In this document: one piece after another, positions 9,601 through 20,788 of the stretch | Position numbering within the stretch: the stretch's first letter is position 1 | Layout of the letters: every line of letters starts with the position of its first letter | NCBI GenBank assembly: GCA_963792655.1 | Contig: CAWBWU010000010.1 | Coordinates: forward strand, 236,479-300,478 | Origin: DOZZ01 sp963792655 | Lineage (GTDB): Bacteria > Acidobacteriota > Terriglobia > Bryobacterales > Bryobacteraceae | Length of the DNA: 64,000 bases | Direction of reading: 5' to 3' | Made by a program: the position numbers and the translations under genes | The notes under the pieces: model-generated | The model's database searches: none | What the model was told of the DNA's origin: nothing | The model's input: only the letters and a program-made list of their open reading frames with translations

Positions 9601-10419
9601 GCATTTGCCGGATCTAAGCCCTTGCTGGATGTGTCCGGGCCGCAAAGCAAACTCACGGGAGATGCTGCCGACTCCTATCGCTACTGTGTCGCGCTGATTG
9701 CGGGCGAATGCCAGCCCGCTTCCGCGCCCGGCGATGTATTCGTCAACGCGCCCTTCGTGACCAAGCCCTACTGTTCGCATCCGGGGCAGGCGTCGGGGCT
9801 ACCCGACGAGTACGACCTCTGTATCGGCAATAACGCGATGGTCTACAACTCGATCATGCAGATCGGTGCAGAAGGAATCGATAACACGGGCGCGCACCAG
9901 CGAATGATCAGCAAAGGTCTGGGACGGAACCGGCTGTTAACACCCTTTTGGCATTCGCACTCGCTCGCGAACGGGCGCTGGGCATTGGTCAAGACGGAAT
10001 ATATTAACGGCGTGGCCGACATGATACTCGCGGTTCACGTGCCTCCCCCGCCCGCTCCGGATAACATCGATCGCAGCACTTTCGTTCCGGTGATGGTAAA
10101 ACTGCAACCGCCGGCGGGCATCAGCGCGGACAACGCTTATGTGGAATTCGGCTACGGAGAATACAGCTCCACCGGCCATCTCTACTGCACGTCCCGCGCG
10201 GAAGAATGCGCGGCGTTCTCGACCACTGTGAAGACGGCGACGCCCTTTCTATTCGCAGCGACAGAAGCCGCCAGGCTGAGTGGCACTGCGTGCGCGACGG
10301 GCTGCACCATCGCGGTGCCTGCTGTCTCGCAACGAGTGCTCTACACTCGCGGGGTCTTCCGCGATGCCAAAAAGAACGTGGTGGCGAAAGGCCCCGTGTC
10401 CGCAGTCGTCACGCCCTAG
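6621..10419 (+). CDS. Very large secreted protein of unknown function, frameshifted
   Basis: A signal peptide (residues 1-19, ending SRAA) starts a protein of about 1265 residues once one shift is repaired. The first part runs from 6621 to 9095; the second continues from about 9079 in the next frame (NPDPKNRVGNLEVYWNYLGD). Deleting one A from the AAA at 9078-9080 joins them. The N-terminus (residues 20-140) resembles a fibronectin type III-like beta sandwich. The rest has many cysteines and Gly/Asn-rich loops but no motif I recognise. Its stop TAG directly abuts the ATG of the MBOAT gene, so they are coupled. A secreted polymer-associated role is inference from that neighbour only. Confidence 0.7.
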
Positions 10420-11850
10420 ATGCTGTTTAACTCCGTCGAGTTCTTCATCTTCTTCCCGGTAGTGACTGCGGTCTTCTTTGCGCTGCCGCACCGTCTGCGC
10501 TGGGTGTGGCTGTTGATCGCCAGCGCGTACTTTTACATGGCGTTTGTGCCGGTCTACATTCTGATCCTGATCTTCACGATCGTGACGGACTACGTTTGTG
10601 GACTGCGCATCGACGCATCCCAAGGCGCTACACGGAAGCGGTGGCTGCTGGTCAGCATTTTGGCGAACGGTTCCGTGCTGTGCTTTTTCAAGTACTTCAA
10701 CTTCGCCAATCAGAACATCGCGGGACTCGCGCACTTCCTGGGTTGGAACTACACGCCCGCGCTGCTGCGCATCCTGTTGCCGATCGGACTGTCGTTCCAC
10801 ACCTTTCAGTCCATGAGCTATACGATCGAGGTGTACCGCGGCAAATTTCCCGCTGAACGGCATCTTGGATATCTGGCGCTGTACGTTCTGTTCTACCCGC
10901 AGTTGGTAGCGGGGCCGATCGAACGTCCGCAAAATCTGTTGCCGCAATTTCATACGCCACAAACTTTCGACTACGCACGCGCGGTTGAAGGATTGAAGCT
11001 CATCTTCTGGGGTTTATTTCTGAAGATGACGATTGCGGACCGCCTCGCGCCCTTGGTCAATCGCACGTACACCGACCCGCTGAGTCACTCGGGCCTCGAA
11101 CTGCTGATCGCGACGGTGCTGTTTGCGTTCCAGATCTTTTGCGACTTCGCCGGGTACTCAACCATCGCCATCGGCAGTGCGCTGGTGATGGGTTATCGAT
11201 TGATGGTGAACTTCCGCGCGCCGTATCTTGCGGCGTCGACGGTTGAGTTCTGGCAGCGCTGGCACATCTCACTCTCCACGTGGTTTCGCGACTACCTGTA
11301 TATTCCGCTCGGCGGCAACCGCGTTTCCGAACACCGGCGCTACTTCAATCTGCTGCTCGTATTTCTCGTCAGCGGCCTGTGGCATGGCGCGAATTGGACT
11401 TATGTTGCATGGGGCGCGCTGAACGGAATTTACGTGGTGGCGCACAATGCGCTGCGGCCCGTGCGCGAGTCGATTGCGCGTGTGCTCGGCCTGACGCGCG
11501 TACCAGGCGTGCGGCACTTCATCGCTACATTGATTACGTTCGCGCTGGTCTGTCTCGCGTGGGTGTTCTTTCGCGCTGACAGCATCACCGATGCTTTCAA
11601 CATCATCAATCGCATTGCGCACTTCTCTTTGCACGACCGGCTGGACTTCGCATCCAAGCTCATGCTTCCGGCCGCGTTGATCGTGTTTCTGCTGCTCATC
11701 CAGATGATTCAACAGCGGCATTCAATCAGCCGCTGGTTCGCCGTACAGCCCGCTTTGTTGCGATGGCCGGCTTACTACGTGGCGATTGTCGCGTGGATGC
11801 TGCTGACCAACTTCGCCGGTGAGCGGCAGTTCATCTATTTTCAATTCTGA
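10420..11850 (+). CDS. MBOAT family O-acyltransferase (AlgI-like)
   Basis: Integral membrane acyltransferase of 476 residues that moves acyl groups across the membrane onto a secreted polymer, as AlgI does for alginate. MBOAT features are LFNSVEFFIFFP at the N-terminus, LPIGLSFHTFQSMSYTIEVYRG, YPQLVAGPIERP, the motif EFWQRWHISLSTWFRDYLYI and the invariant histidine in GLWHGANWTYVAWG. It starts immediately after the stop of the large secreted protein and is followed by an SGNH-like partner, the usual MBOAT pairing. The acceptor polymer is not known. Confidence 0.92.
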   Translation: MLFNSVEFFIFFPVVTAVFFALPHRLRWVWLLIASAYFYMAFVPVYILILIFTIVTDYVCGLRIDASQGATRKRWLLVSILANGSVLCFFKYFNFANQNIAGLAHFLGWNYTPALLRILLPIGLSFHTFQSMSYTIEVYRGKFPAERHLGYLALYVLFYPQLVAGPIERPQNLLPQFHTPQTFDYARAVEGLKLIFWGLFLKMTIADRLAPLVNRTYTDPLSHSGLELLIATVLFAFQIFCDFAGYSTIAIGSALVMGYRLMVNFRAPYLAASTVEFWQRWHISLSTWFRDYLYIPLGGNRVSEHRRYFNLLLVFLVSGLWHGANWTYVAWGALNGIYVVAHNALRPVRESIARVLGLTRVPGVRHFIATLITFALVCLAWVFFRADSITDAFNIINRIAHFSLHDRLDFASKLMLPAALIVFLLLIQMIQQRHSISRWFAVQPALLRWPAYYVAIVAWMLLTNFAGERQFIYFQF

Positions 11851-11859
11851 GAGCCGGCC

Positions 11860-12804
11860 CTGATCACGAAACTCATCGTTCGCATTCTGCTTCTGATCGT
11901 GCCGCTTGCCGTCGTGTGTTACTTAGTCGCTATCCGGCCGCTTGGGCACGTCGAGAACTCTTTCTACGCGGCTGCCATCGATAAAGAGAAGCTGCTGCGC
12001 GAAACGCCGAGCCCCAAGATTGTGTTCCTTGGCGGATCGAACATCGCTTTTGGCATGGACTGCGAACGGGTCGAGCGGGAACTCGGCCGGCCAACAATCA
12101 ACATGGGTGTGCATGCGGGCTTAGGCGTTGCTTATCAATTGCAGGAAGCGGCGCCGGGCCTGCGCAGCGGGGACGTGTTCATTCTGGTGCCTGAGTACGA
12201 TCAGGCCTTTGGCACACTGCTCTACGGCAACGCCGACGCGTGGGACGCGATGAGCTACAACCCTGACGCCTGGCATTACGTTCATAACTTCAACCAGTGG
12301 GGACAATTGCTCGGCGGCGTACCGGAGCTGTTGCGTGAGCAGTTGATCCGCGTTGCCACACACAACCCGCACGCCCGCGTGGCAACCGGCGTATACACAC
12401 GCCAGGGCTTCAACGCGCATGGCGACATGGTGGCGCATCTGAACGCGCCGCAACCGCCGGCGTTGCAGGTGCCCATCACCATTGCGGTTCCCGAGTTCAA
12501 CCGCAGCTTTTTGAAAGTGCTGCGTGACTTCGATCAACTCGCACGGCAGCGCGGCGCGCGCTTCTACTTCATGCCGCCATGCATCGCGCAATCGTATTGG
12601 GACAAGTCGCAAGTGCCGATCAACTATCTGGTGGATCAGATTCGCCGCCAGGGTTCTCCGGAAGTAATCGGCAATCCCGCAGACCGAGTCTTACCGGACA
12701 GCGACTTCTTTGACACTGTCTACCATCAGAACGCAACGGGACGTGAAGCATCGATCACAAAGCTGCTCCCGGTACTACGCGCGGCTATCTTACAGAAGCC
12801 CTAG
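11860..12804 (+). CDS. SGNH-like protein accompanying the MBOAT acyltransferase
   Basis: About 314 residues with one N-terminal membrane anchor. FLGGSNIAFGMD matches block I of SGNH hydrolases with Ser in a GGSN context, and DSDFFDTVYHQNATG near the end supplies the Asp-x-x-His pair. Such proteins complete acyl transfer next to MBOAT enzymes, like DltD or AlgJ/X. The first ATG/GTG-type start is a GTG at 11899, which would cut the anchor. A CTG at 11860 gives a full anchor (LITKLIVRILLLIVPLAVV). The frame continues directly from the upstream TGA stop. Confidence 0.75.
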   Translation: MITKLIVRILLLIVPLAVVCYLVAIRPLGHVENSFYAAAIDKEKLLRETPSPKIVFLGGSNIAFGMDCERVERELGRPTINMGVHAGLGVAYQLQEAAPGLRSGDVFILVPEYDQAFGTLLYGNADAWDAMSYNPDAWHYVHNFNQWGQLLGGVPELLREQLIRVATHNPHARVATGVYTRQGFNAHGDMVAHLNAPQPPALQVPITIAVPEFNRSFLKVLRDFDQLARQRGARFYFMPPCIAQSYWDKSQVPINYLVDQIRRQGSPEVIGNPADRVLPDSDFFDTVYHQNATGREASITKLLPVLRAAILQKP

Positions 12805-13969
12805 GGCACGCCCGCCAGAGACAACACTTTTTCCATGCGGTGCACCGCGGCTTCCGGCTCACGCAGTAATGCTGCGCCGTCGGCAAGCATAAACAGCTTG
12901 GCCATATGCGGAACAGAGCGCATGCTTTCCTGCCCGCCCAGCATTCGAAAGTGGTTCTGGTGGCCGTTCAGATACGCAAGCAGCACCAGACCCGTTTTAT
13001 AGAAGTAAGTTGGCGCTTCGAAGATATGCCGCGACAAAGGCACGGTGGAATCCATGAGCTTGCGGTACGTTTCCATCTCGCCACGATCGAGTGCTTGCAG
13101 GGCCGTGGAGACGACAGGAGCAATCGCATCGAAGATGCCGAGCAGCGCGTCACTATAGCCTTGCTCATCTCCGGCGATCAGTTCGGAGTAGTGGAAGTCA
13201 TCGCCGGTATACATGCGAACACCCGCGGGCAGACGGCGTCGCATTTCGATTTCACGCTGCGCATCGAGCAACGAAATCTTGATGCCGTCAATGCGCGCAC
13301 GATTCTCATCAATGATCTCGAGGCAAACATCCATTGCCTTGCCGATATCACTTGTGCCCCAGTAGCCGCGCAGCATTGGGTCGAAGGCTTCGCCGAGCCA
13401 GTGAAGAATGACGGGTCGCGAACACGACGCAAGCACTCGCCGGTAGACGTCCTGATAATCTCCCGCGCCTTTCGCGACCGAGGCAAGCGCACGGCTTGCC
13501 ATCATAATCACCTGCGCGCCCGAGCTTTCAATGTGTTCGCACTCACGTTGATACGCGTCAACGACCGCGTCCAAAGTCACGGCGTCTGACGGCACTCAGA
13601 TTGTCGGTGTTCGCGCCACAAGCGATTGCGCCTCCGCAGGCGTTGGCTTCCCGCGCGGACAAACGGATCAACTCGCGCGCGTTCTCCCAATTGAGGCCCA
13701 TGCCGCGCTGCGCAGTGTCCATGGCATCGGCAACACCGAAGCCGAGTGACCAGAGATGACGGCGATAGGCCAGCGTCGCATCGAAATCGATCACTGGGTG
13801 TTGCACCGGATCGTGCGTGCGAAGCGCATCGATCACCACGTGTGCGGCGGCGAAAGCAATGCGCTTCTCGAAACGGCCCGGTTGCAGAGCGGGCAAGCGG
13901 CTTTTGCGTTTTCAGACGATAACGAAACAGCCCGCCGTCAGAGGCCGCGAGCGTGATGCCGAGCGGCAT
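12801..13969 (-). CDS. DUF993 family protein (DHDPS-like), two frameshifts
   Basis: DUF993 proteins resemble the dihydrodipicolinate synthase/aldolase class I TIM barrel. Three consecutive frames make one protein: MPLGITLAASDGGLFRYRL (13969 to about 13890), GRFEKRIAFAAAHVVIDAL to GANTDNLS (to about 13600), then SDAVTLDAVVDAY to the end. Family motifs are AMDTAQRGMGL, VIMMASRALA, SRPVILHWLGEAFDPMLRGYWG and VRMYTGDDFHY, with the Lys in IDGIKISLLDA as a candidate Schiff-base residue. Both breaks read as one extra base, so sequencing error is likely. It starts three bases after the sugar kinase, implying a role in the same sugar-acid pathway. Confidence 0.8.
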
Positions 13970-13972
13970 GCG

Positions 13973-15055
13973 CTAGCGTTGAATGCGAGCGGAACCGCCC
14001 TGCGCGAACGCCTTGACCTGGTCGATCGTCGCCATCGTCGTATCGCCAGGGAATGTGGTCAGCAGCGCACCATGCGCCCAGCCGAGCCGGATCGCTTCTT
14101 CCGGGCTTGCGCCGGTGAGCAGTCCATAGATGAAGCCCGCGCAGAAACCATCGCCGCCGCCCACGCGATCGAACACATCGAGCTCCGCCGTTGGCGCCTG
14201 ATAGGTCTGGCCGTTGATCCAGGCCACAGCGCTCCACGTGTGCCGGTTCGTTGAATGCACTTCGCGCAGTGTGGTCGCGACCGCTTTGACATGCGGATGC
14301 TTGCCGCGCACGTTGTCCATCATGCCGAAGAACGCGGTTGGATCGAGCTTCGATGTTGCCTGCACTTCAGGTCCCGGGATTCCCAGACCTTTCTGCAGGT
14401 CCTCTTCATTACCGACCAGCACGTCGACGTGTTCGACAATCTTCGCGATCACTTTTACAGCGTGCTCGTTGCCGCCTTGAAACTTCCAGAGCTTCTCGCG
14501 GAAGTTGAGGTCGAACGATGTCACCGCGCCGGCATCTTTGGCGGCTTTCATGCCATCGGCAATCAGTTCCGCCGTCGTGGGCGAGAGCGCGGAAAAGATG
14601 CCGCCGCTATGAAACCAGCGCACGCCGCCTTTGAAGATCTCGCTCCAATTGAAGTCGCCGGGTTTGAGCTGCGCCGCGGCTTCGTTGCTGCGGTTATAGA
14701 AGACCACCGGAGGGCGCACGCCCTTGCCCTGATCGCTGTAGACCGTCGCCATATTCGGCCCGGCAACTCCATCGTGTTTGAAATGCTTGTAGAAAGGCTT
14801 CACACCCATCGCGCGTACGCGTTCCGCGATCAGGTCACCCACCGGGTAATCGACCATGGCGGTCACGACGCCCGTGTTCATGCAGAAGCAATCCGACAGG
14901 TTCGCCGCCACATTGAACTCACCGCCGCTCACGTGAATGTGACACTTGTCTGCTTTGCGAAACGGAATCACGCCCGTGTCCAACCGGTGAATGAGAGCGC
15001 CGAGCGCTACGAAATCGAGCGCACCTTCTTTAGCGATGTTCAGTCCTGTGCTCAT
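13973..15055 (-). CDS. PfkB family sugar kinase, probable 2-keto-3-deoxygluconate kinase
   Basis: A 360-residue ribokinase-fold kinase. It has the N-terminal substrate loop VSGGEFNVAANLSDCF and the C-terminal anion-hole and catalytic motif DRVGGGDGFCAGFIYGLL, in which Asp is the general base. The G-G-G-D form and length fit the KdgK branch (2-dehydro-3-deoxygluconate kinase). Neighbours support sugar-acid metabolism: gnd 20 bases upstream and the aldolase-like DUF993 gene three bases downstream on the same strand. Substrate assignment is inference. Confidence 0.8.
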   Translation of the reverse strand: MSTGLNIAKEGALDFVALGALIHRLDTGVIPFRKADKCHIHVSGGEFNVAANLSDCFCMNTGVVTAMVDYPVGDLIAERVRAMGVKPFYKHFKHDGVAGPNMATVYSDQGKGVRPPVVFYNRSNEAAAQLKPGDFNWSEIFKGGVRWFHSGGIFSALSPTTAELIADGMKAAKDAGAVTSFDLNFREKLWKFQGGNEHAVKVIAKIVEHVDVLVGNEEDLQKGLGIPGPEVQATSKLDPTAFFGMMDNVRGKHPHVKAVATTLREVHSTNRHTWSAVAWINGQTYQAPTAELDVFDRVGGGDGFCAGFIYGLLTGASPEEAIRLGWAHGALLTTFPGDTTMATIDQVKAFAQGGSARIQR

Positions 15056-15075
15056 GACAATAGGGTCCTTGGAGA

Positions 15076-16530
<1,455 letters not shown>

Positions 16531-16613
16531 TCCTTCTCCTGTGGGAATTCCCGTGCGATGGCGATGCGCGCGAGGTCGTTACATTCTACATCGCGCGGCT
16601 GAATACCGGAGCC

Positions 16614-18368
16614 TTAAGCAGGTGCCCCCAGCTCACGCTTGACGAACTCGTTCATGACGGCTTCGCGCAGAATGCTGGGCGGCAACATGCCTTGCGACAG
16701 GATGAAGTCGTGGAAGTGCTGCACGTTGAACTTTGGGCCGAGAGCCTTCTCTGCCGCGCTGCGAATCTCGCGCAGGCGCATGTAGCCGTCGAAGTACGAG
16801 ACCGCCTGACCGGGCGAGCGGAACGTGAAGCGCTCCACTTCTTCGGTGGCGAACGCTTCAGAGAGCACGACATCTTTTTGCAACACCTGCATCGCCTGTG
16901 CCGGCGTTACTTTGCCCTGTTGCAGTTCGGGATCGAGGAACGCACGTGCCGCACGCAACATGCGCAATTGCAGGGAGATCAATTTGCCTTCATCGGGCAT
17001 GTAGGGCAGCATGAACCATTCGGCGTAGAGACCCCAGCCCTCCACGTTGACGCTGTTGAACGCGAACACGGCGCGCGCTTGCGAAACGCCGCGTTCGATC
17101 ATCGCGGCGAATTGCAGTTCGTGACCCGGACGGGCTTCGTGCGCGGTGAGCGTCCACGATGCCGCGGCAAAGGTGAAGTCGTCGTACTTCAGCGCCTTCC
17201 CGCCTTCACCGCTGGTGCCGAGCGGCAACACGAACGCGCCCTGCTCACCATGGTTATTCAGGAGGCGCGGAGGCTGCATGTGCGGTGCGGGTTGCGCGGC
17301 AGTTTCGGCGGCGGTTGCGAGGCGGATCATTGCAGGCCGGTCCGGCAAGGTGACCAGGTGCTCGCGCCGGATAATCTGCTCAATTGCCGCAAGCCTCTCC
17401 TTGTACCGGGGCAGTATCTCGTCTCCGGCCCACTGCTCTTTTTTGAGTTCATGAATCACATCGCGGTAGTCGGACGACGGCAGATTGCGCTGCTTTGCGA
17501 TGCGCGCGGCAACGGTGTTCATCTCGCCCTGGATCTCGGTGAATGTCTCGTGCGCCAACCGCGTCAACTCCGACTGCGAGTAGTCGACACCGACGTTCTC
17601 CAGATTGATCGCGTAGATCGCGGGCGGAAGGCGAAAATCGGTGCGAGCTTTCGGCAGGACTTCTTTGCGTACGAAGTCGTTGTATTCGGCAAGCTGCGAT
17701 TTGAGCGCCGTGTACGCTTCCTGGTACCCGCTCATCTTGTACTTTTCAAGCAGCAAGCCAATGCCGGTCACATAGGCGCTGGTGTTCTCGATGTCCTTGT
17801 CGACCTCGATCTTCGAAGGACCCAGCAATCCCGGAGTGTTCACGCGATCCCGATAGGTCTGCTCATAGAGCTTCGTGATCGGCTGGTAGCCAGACTCGAG
17901 CCCTGTATAGCGGCGCAGACGGACCACCGCCGCTGGTCTGCGTTCCGGAGCAACCTGATCATCGAGCAGAGACTTGATACCGAAGAACACAAGACCGCCG
18001 GGATCGCCGTACGGAAGAAAGCTGCGATGGTAAGCCTCGGAAGAGCGCAGGTTGCGATCGACTGCCATCACCAGGATTTTCAAGTCCTGCAACACCAGCG
18101 GATCTTTCTCCGACGCAAGACCCGCCTGGAGCTTTTCGCGCACCTGCGCGAGTTCTTTCAACGATGCCTGCCGGTTCGCCTCGGTCGGCGCGGATACCTT
18201 TTCGTCCAGTCCCGGCGTGCCGAGTTGGGCAGCGCCTTCAGGACCGTACCGGGCTTGAACATCCAACAGCAACTTCGAGTAACCGTTACTCGTGTCGATC
18301 CATGAGGGAGCGGCTTGCAAGAGCGCGACCGGCATCAACAGCGTCGCGACACACCAGAGATTGCGCAT
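16614..18368 (-). CDS. Secreted DUF885 family protein
   Basis: A 584-residue exported protein with a signal peptide at residues 1-19 (MRNLWCVATLLMPVALLQA). DUF885 proteins are probable zinc-dependent carboxypeptidase-like enzymes. The key motif TAHEARPGHELQFA, with His-Glu and a second His, is present in the C-terminal third, followed by a family-typical GWGLYAEWFMLPYMP. The end, with YMRLREIRSAAEKALG, matches the family. It stands alone, 83 bases downstream of gnd on the same strand. The physiological substrate is unknown. Confidence 0.85.
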   Translation of the reverse strand: MRNLWCVATLLMPVALLQAAPSWIDTSNGYSKLLLDVQARYGPEGAAQLGTPGLDEKVSAPTEANRQASLKELAQVREKLQAGLASEKDPLVLQDLKILVMAVDRNLRSSEAYHRSFLPYGDPGGLVFFGIKSLLDDQVAPERRPAAVVRLRRYTGLESGYQPITKLYEQTYRDRVNTPGLLGPSKIEVDKDIENTSAYVTGIGLLLEKYKMSGYQEAYTALKSQLAEYNDFVRKEVLPKARTDFRLPPAIYAINLENVGVDYSQSELTRLAHETFTEIQGEMNTVAARIAKQRNLPSSDYRDVIHELKKEQWAGDEILPRYKERLAAIEQIIRREHLVTLPDRPAMIRLATAAETAAQPAPHMQPPRLLNNHGEQGAFVLPLGTSGEGGKALKYDDFTFAAASWTLTAHEARPGHELQFAAMIERGVSQARAVFAFNSVNVEGWGLYAEWFMLPYMPDEGKLISLQLRMLRAARAFLDPELQQGKVTPAQAMQVLQKDVVLSEAFATEEVERFTFRSPGQAVSYFDGYMRLREIRSAAEKALGPKFNVQHFHDFILSQGMLPPSILREAVMNEFVKRELGAPA

Positions 18369-18485
18369 ATCTCCTTACAGTACAGGATGGCGTGCAATCG
18401 CTTACCAGGTGCGCGCGGAAGCCAGCGCATAAATCAACGTGACCTATAATCACAGTGCAACGGCTTGATCACGAAAGGAATTTAC

Positions 18486-19184
18486 ATGCTTCTGGTTCGC
18501 ACATCTACGGTCCTGGCCGCGCTGATCGGTTTATCCGCAGCCGGTCTTGTTGCTCAGGAAACATCATCCGCAGTCGCAGGGGGCGGCATCTCGGCACCGG
18601 GTTGGTCGGGTAAGATCGACGCCAATGAACAGCAGGGCGGCCATTCGCTGAACGATGCGAAGTTCACCGCGCAGGGTGACACATTCACCGTGAAGACGGG
18701 GCCGGCGGTGGCGTACTGGAAGACCGGTGAGCAAGCAACCGGCGACTACACCGTGAAGGCTACGTTTACTGAGCCCAAGTATATGAGCGCGAATACCCAT
18801 CCGCACCCCTACGGCATCGTGATCGCAGGCAACGACATGGGCACTCCGCAACAAAGCTATCTCTATTGCGCTGCATACGGCAGCGGTAACTTCATCGTTC
18901 GCGGATTTGGCCCCGACGCTTTTCAGATGAATGGCCGGCGTGGCGAGGCAAACCCGGTAGTACACAAGGCAGCCGGGCCTGGCGAATCAGTCAGTCAAGA
19001 CATCGCGATCTCAGTCAAAGGCGGCCGCGTTGAATGCTCAATCAACGGCACCGTCGTTGCAGGGTACGACAAGGCAGCACTGGTGACTGCAGGCAAGCTG
19101 AAGTCCACGGATGGCGCTTATGGACTTCGCTTCGCCCACAACACTGAAGTGACGGTTACCGGCTTCGGTATCACCAAGCCGTAG
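18486..19184 (+). CDS. Secreted beta-sandwich protein, unassigned (DUF1080/LamG-like)
   Basis: A 232-residue protein with a signal peptide (residues 1-24, LLVRTSTVLAALIGLSAAGL). The chosen ATG at 18486 has AAAGGA upstream; an in-frame ATC/ATG further up would spoil the signal peptide. The mature part alternates short beta-type strands and Gly/Asn turns, with GDYTVKATFTEP, QSYLYCAAYGSGNFIVRGFG and GAYGLRFAHNTEVTVTGFG. This resembles the jelly-roll fold of DUF1080 or laminin-G-like proteins, but I do not recognise the family with certainty. A TATAAT at about 18443 may be its promoter -10 box. Confidence 0.65.
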   Translation: MLLVRTSTVLAALIGLSAAGLVAQETSSAVAGGGISAPGWSGKIDANEQQGGHSLNDAKFTAQGDTFTVKTGPAVAYWKTGEQATGDYTVKATFTEPKYMSANTHPHPYGIVIAGNDMGTPQQSYLYCAAYGSGNFIVRGFGPDAFQMNGRRGEANPVVHKAAGPGESVSQDIAISVKGGRVECSINGTVVAGYDKAALVTAGKLKSTDGAYGLRFAHNTEVTVTGFGITKP

Positions 19185-19188
19185 TTTT

Positions 19189-20743
19189 CTACTTACCGGT
19201 CGGTTGCACCGTTTCGAAAAACGTATAGCGGTCGCGCGATTGATCGGGTTCGGCGTGCGGCACGGCGACTAAGTGCATCACCGGGAAATCCGGTGATGCG
19301 TACGCCGGCCACCTCGGCAAGCCTTTTCCGTTCGGGTCACCGTTCTTCGCGAAGTTCGCCCAATAGGCCGACATCATGGCTGAGAGCTTCGTGTCCTCTG
19401 CCGACCACGGCAGCTTTTTCGAAGGCAGCATCTGGAACACAAACTCAATCTCTGCTGAGTGGTAAGCCCCGCGCGACATCACCGGGCCGAGTGCTCGGAG
19501 GCGCTTCCTCGAAGAGGTACCGATAGACCGGAGCACCGCCACTGGCCCGCTGCAATTCGATCCACTTCCACGTCGAGTAGCCAATGAACTGATCGCTGCT
19601 CAGATCCTGCGCCGAACGCTTGGCCTGCACATCGTTCGCACCCGGATACGCCTTCAGGAACGCGTCTGAATTATCTCCATACAGGTCTTTGGCGCGCGTT
19701 GCATAATTCACGGCGGTTGGGTCCAGCTTCCCGAACACTGTCCGGTAGCTGGCTTCATCCAGGTTCCATCCGGCAAGCAACGGGATGTGGCTTTGCCGTC
19801 CGGCGGTAAAGATATCCTTCACACTCTGCGGCAGAAAGTATCCGTCGACTACCGGGTAGAAGCGTCCCGTGCCCGGCCGCGAAGCAGCTTGCAACAGATC
19901 GCCTGCGGGCATCGCGCGCAGCGATTCAAGCGTGTGATCGCCAGGCAGCGCTTCCACAAACCGTGCGTTCTGCGTGTTCGCCGCGTCGAGCGTCAACATC
20001 GGCAGCGTCGCTCCCATGAACGCGCCGCTCTCGCCGATCGCTTTCTGAAACAGGCCTTGCGAAAGAGGTGATGCCATCTGCGCGCTCACCGAGAACGATC
20101 CGGCCGACTCCCCGAAGATGGTGACGTTATCCGGGTCGCCACCGAACAGTGCGATATTCCGGTGCACCCACTGCAGCGCTGCCAACTGATCCATCAATCC
20201 GTAATTGCCGGCGCTGTTATGGCCTGATTCCTGTGCGAGCGCGGGATGCGTGAAGTAGCCGAACACGCCCAGGCGATAGTCCATGCTCACCACGATTACG
20301 CCTTCCTTCGTGAGGTTGCCGCCGTCTTGCCTCGGCTCGGACGCAGCGCCCGCAGCAAAGCCGCCGCCATAGATCCACACCATCACTGGCAACCGCTTTG
20401 ATGACCTGCCCGCTGGCGTCCAGACGTTCAAGTGCAGACAGTCTTCCGAAGGACCGGGATCCTGAAAGGTCATGTCAGGGTAAATCGAAGCTTGCATGCA
20501 TCGCGACGCATACTCATCTGCTTTGCGAACACCCGCCCACGGGACTACGGGCTGTGGCGCTCTCCAGCGAAGAGGACCGACCGGCGGCGCTGCATACGGG
20601 ATGCCTTTGAACGACTTCACTTTGCCATCCGCGCTGACCACACCTTGCAGTTCGCCATCCGGCGTTTTGATGTGCGTCGTGCGAAGCGGAATTTGCGCAC
20701 TGGCCTGCGTTGCGGCCAGCAGAGTGATCAACAGGAGCTTCAT
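19189..20743 (-). CDS. Secreted type-B carboxylesterase, frameshifted
   Basis: Alpha/beta-hydrolase of the carboxylesterase/cholinesterase family, about 517 residues. After a signal peptide (residues 1-16) come GIPYAAPPVGPLRWRAPQP, the SEDCLHLNVWTP signature, the oxyanion hole in VWIYGGGFAAG and the nucleophile elbow TIFGESAGSFSV. The final part, including the catalytic-region His in AYHSAEIEFVF, is in the next frame. The switch lies at the CCCC run 19467-19470, where one base less restores the frame. The active-site residues are intact across the repaired sequence. The ester substrate is unknown. Confidence 0.85.
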
Positions 20744-20788
20744 GCCCAGCTATCCTATCGCGCTCGTCGTGAAGAGTATGATGTTGCC

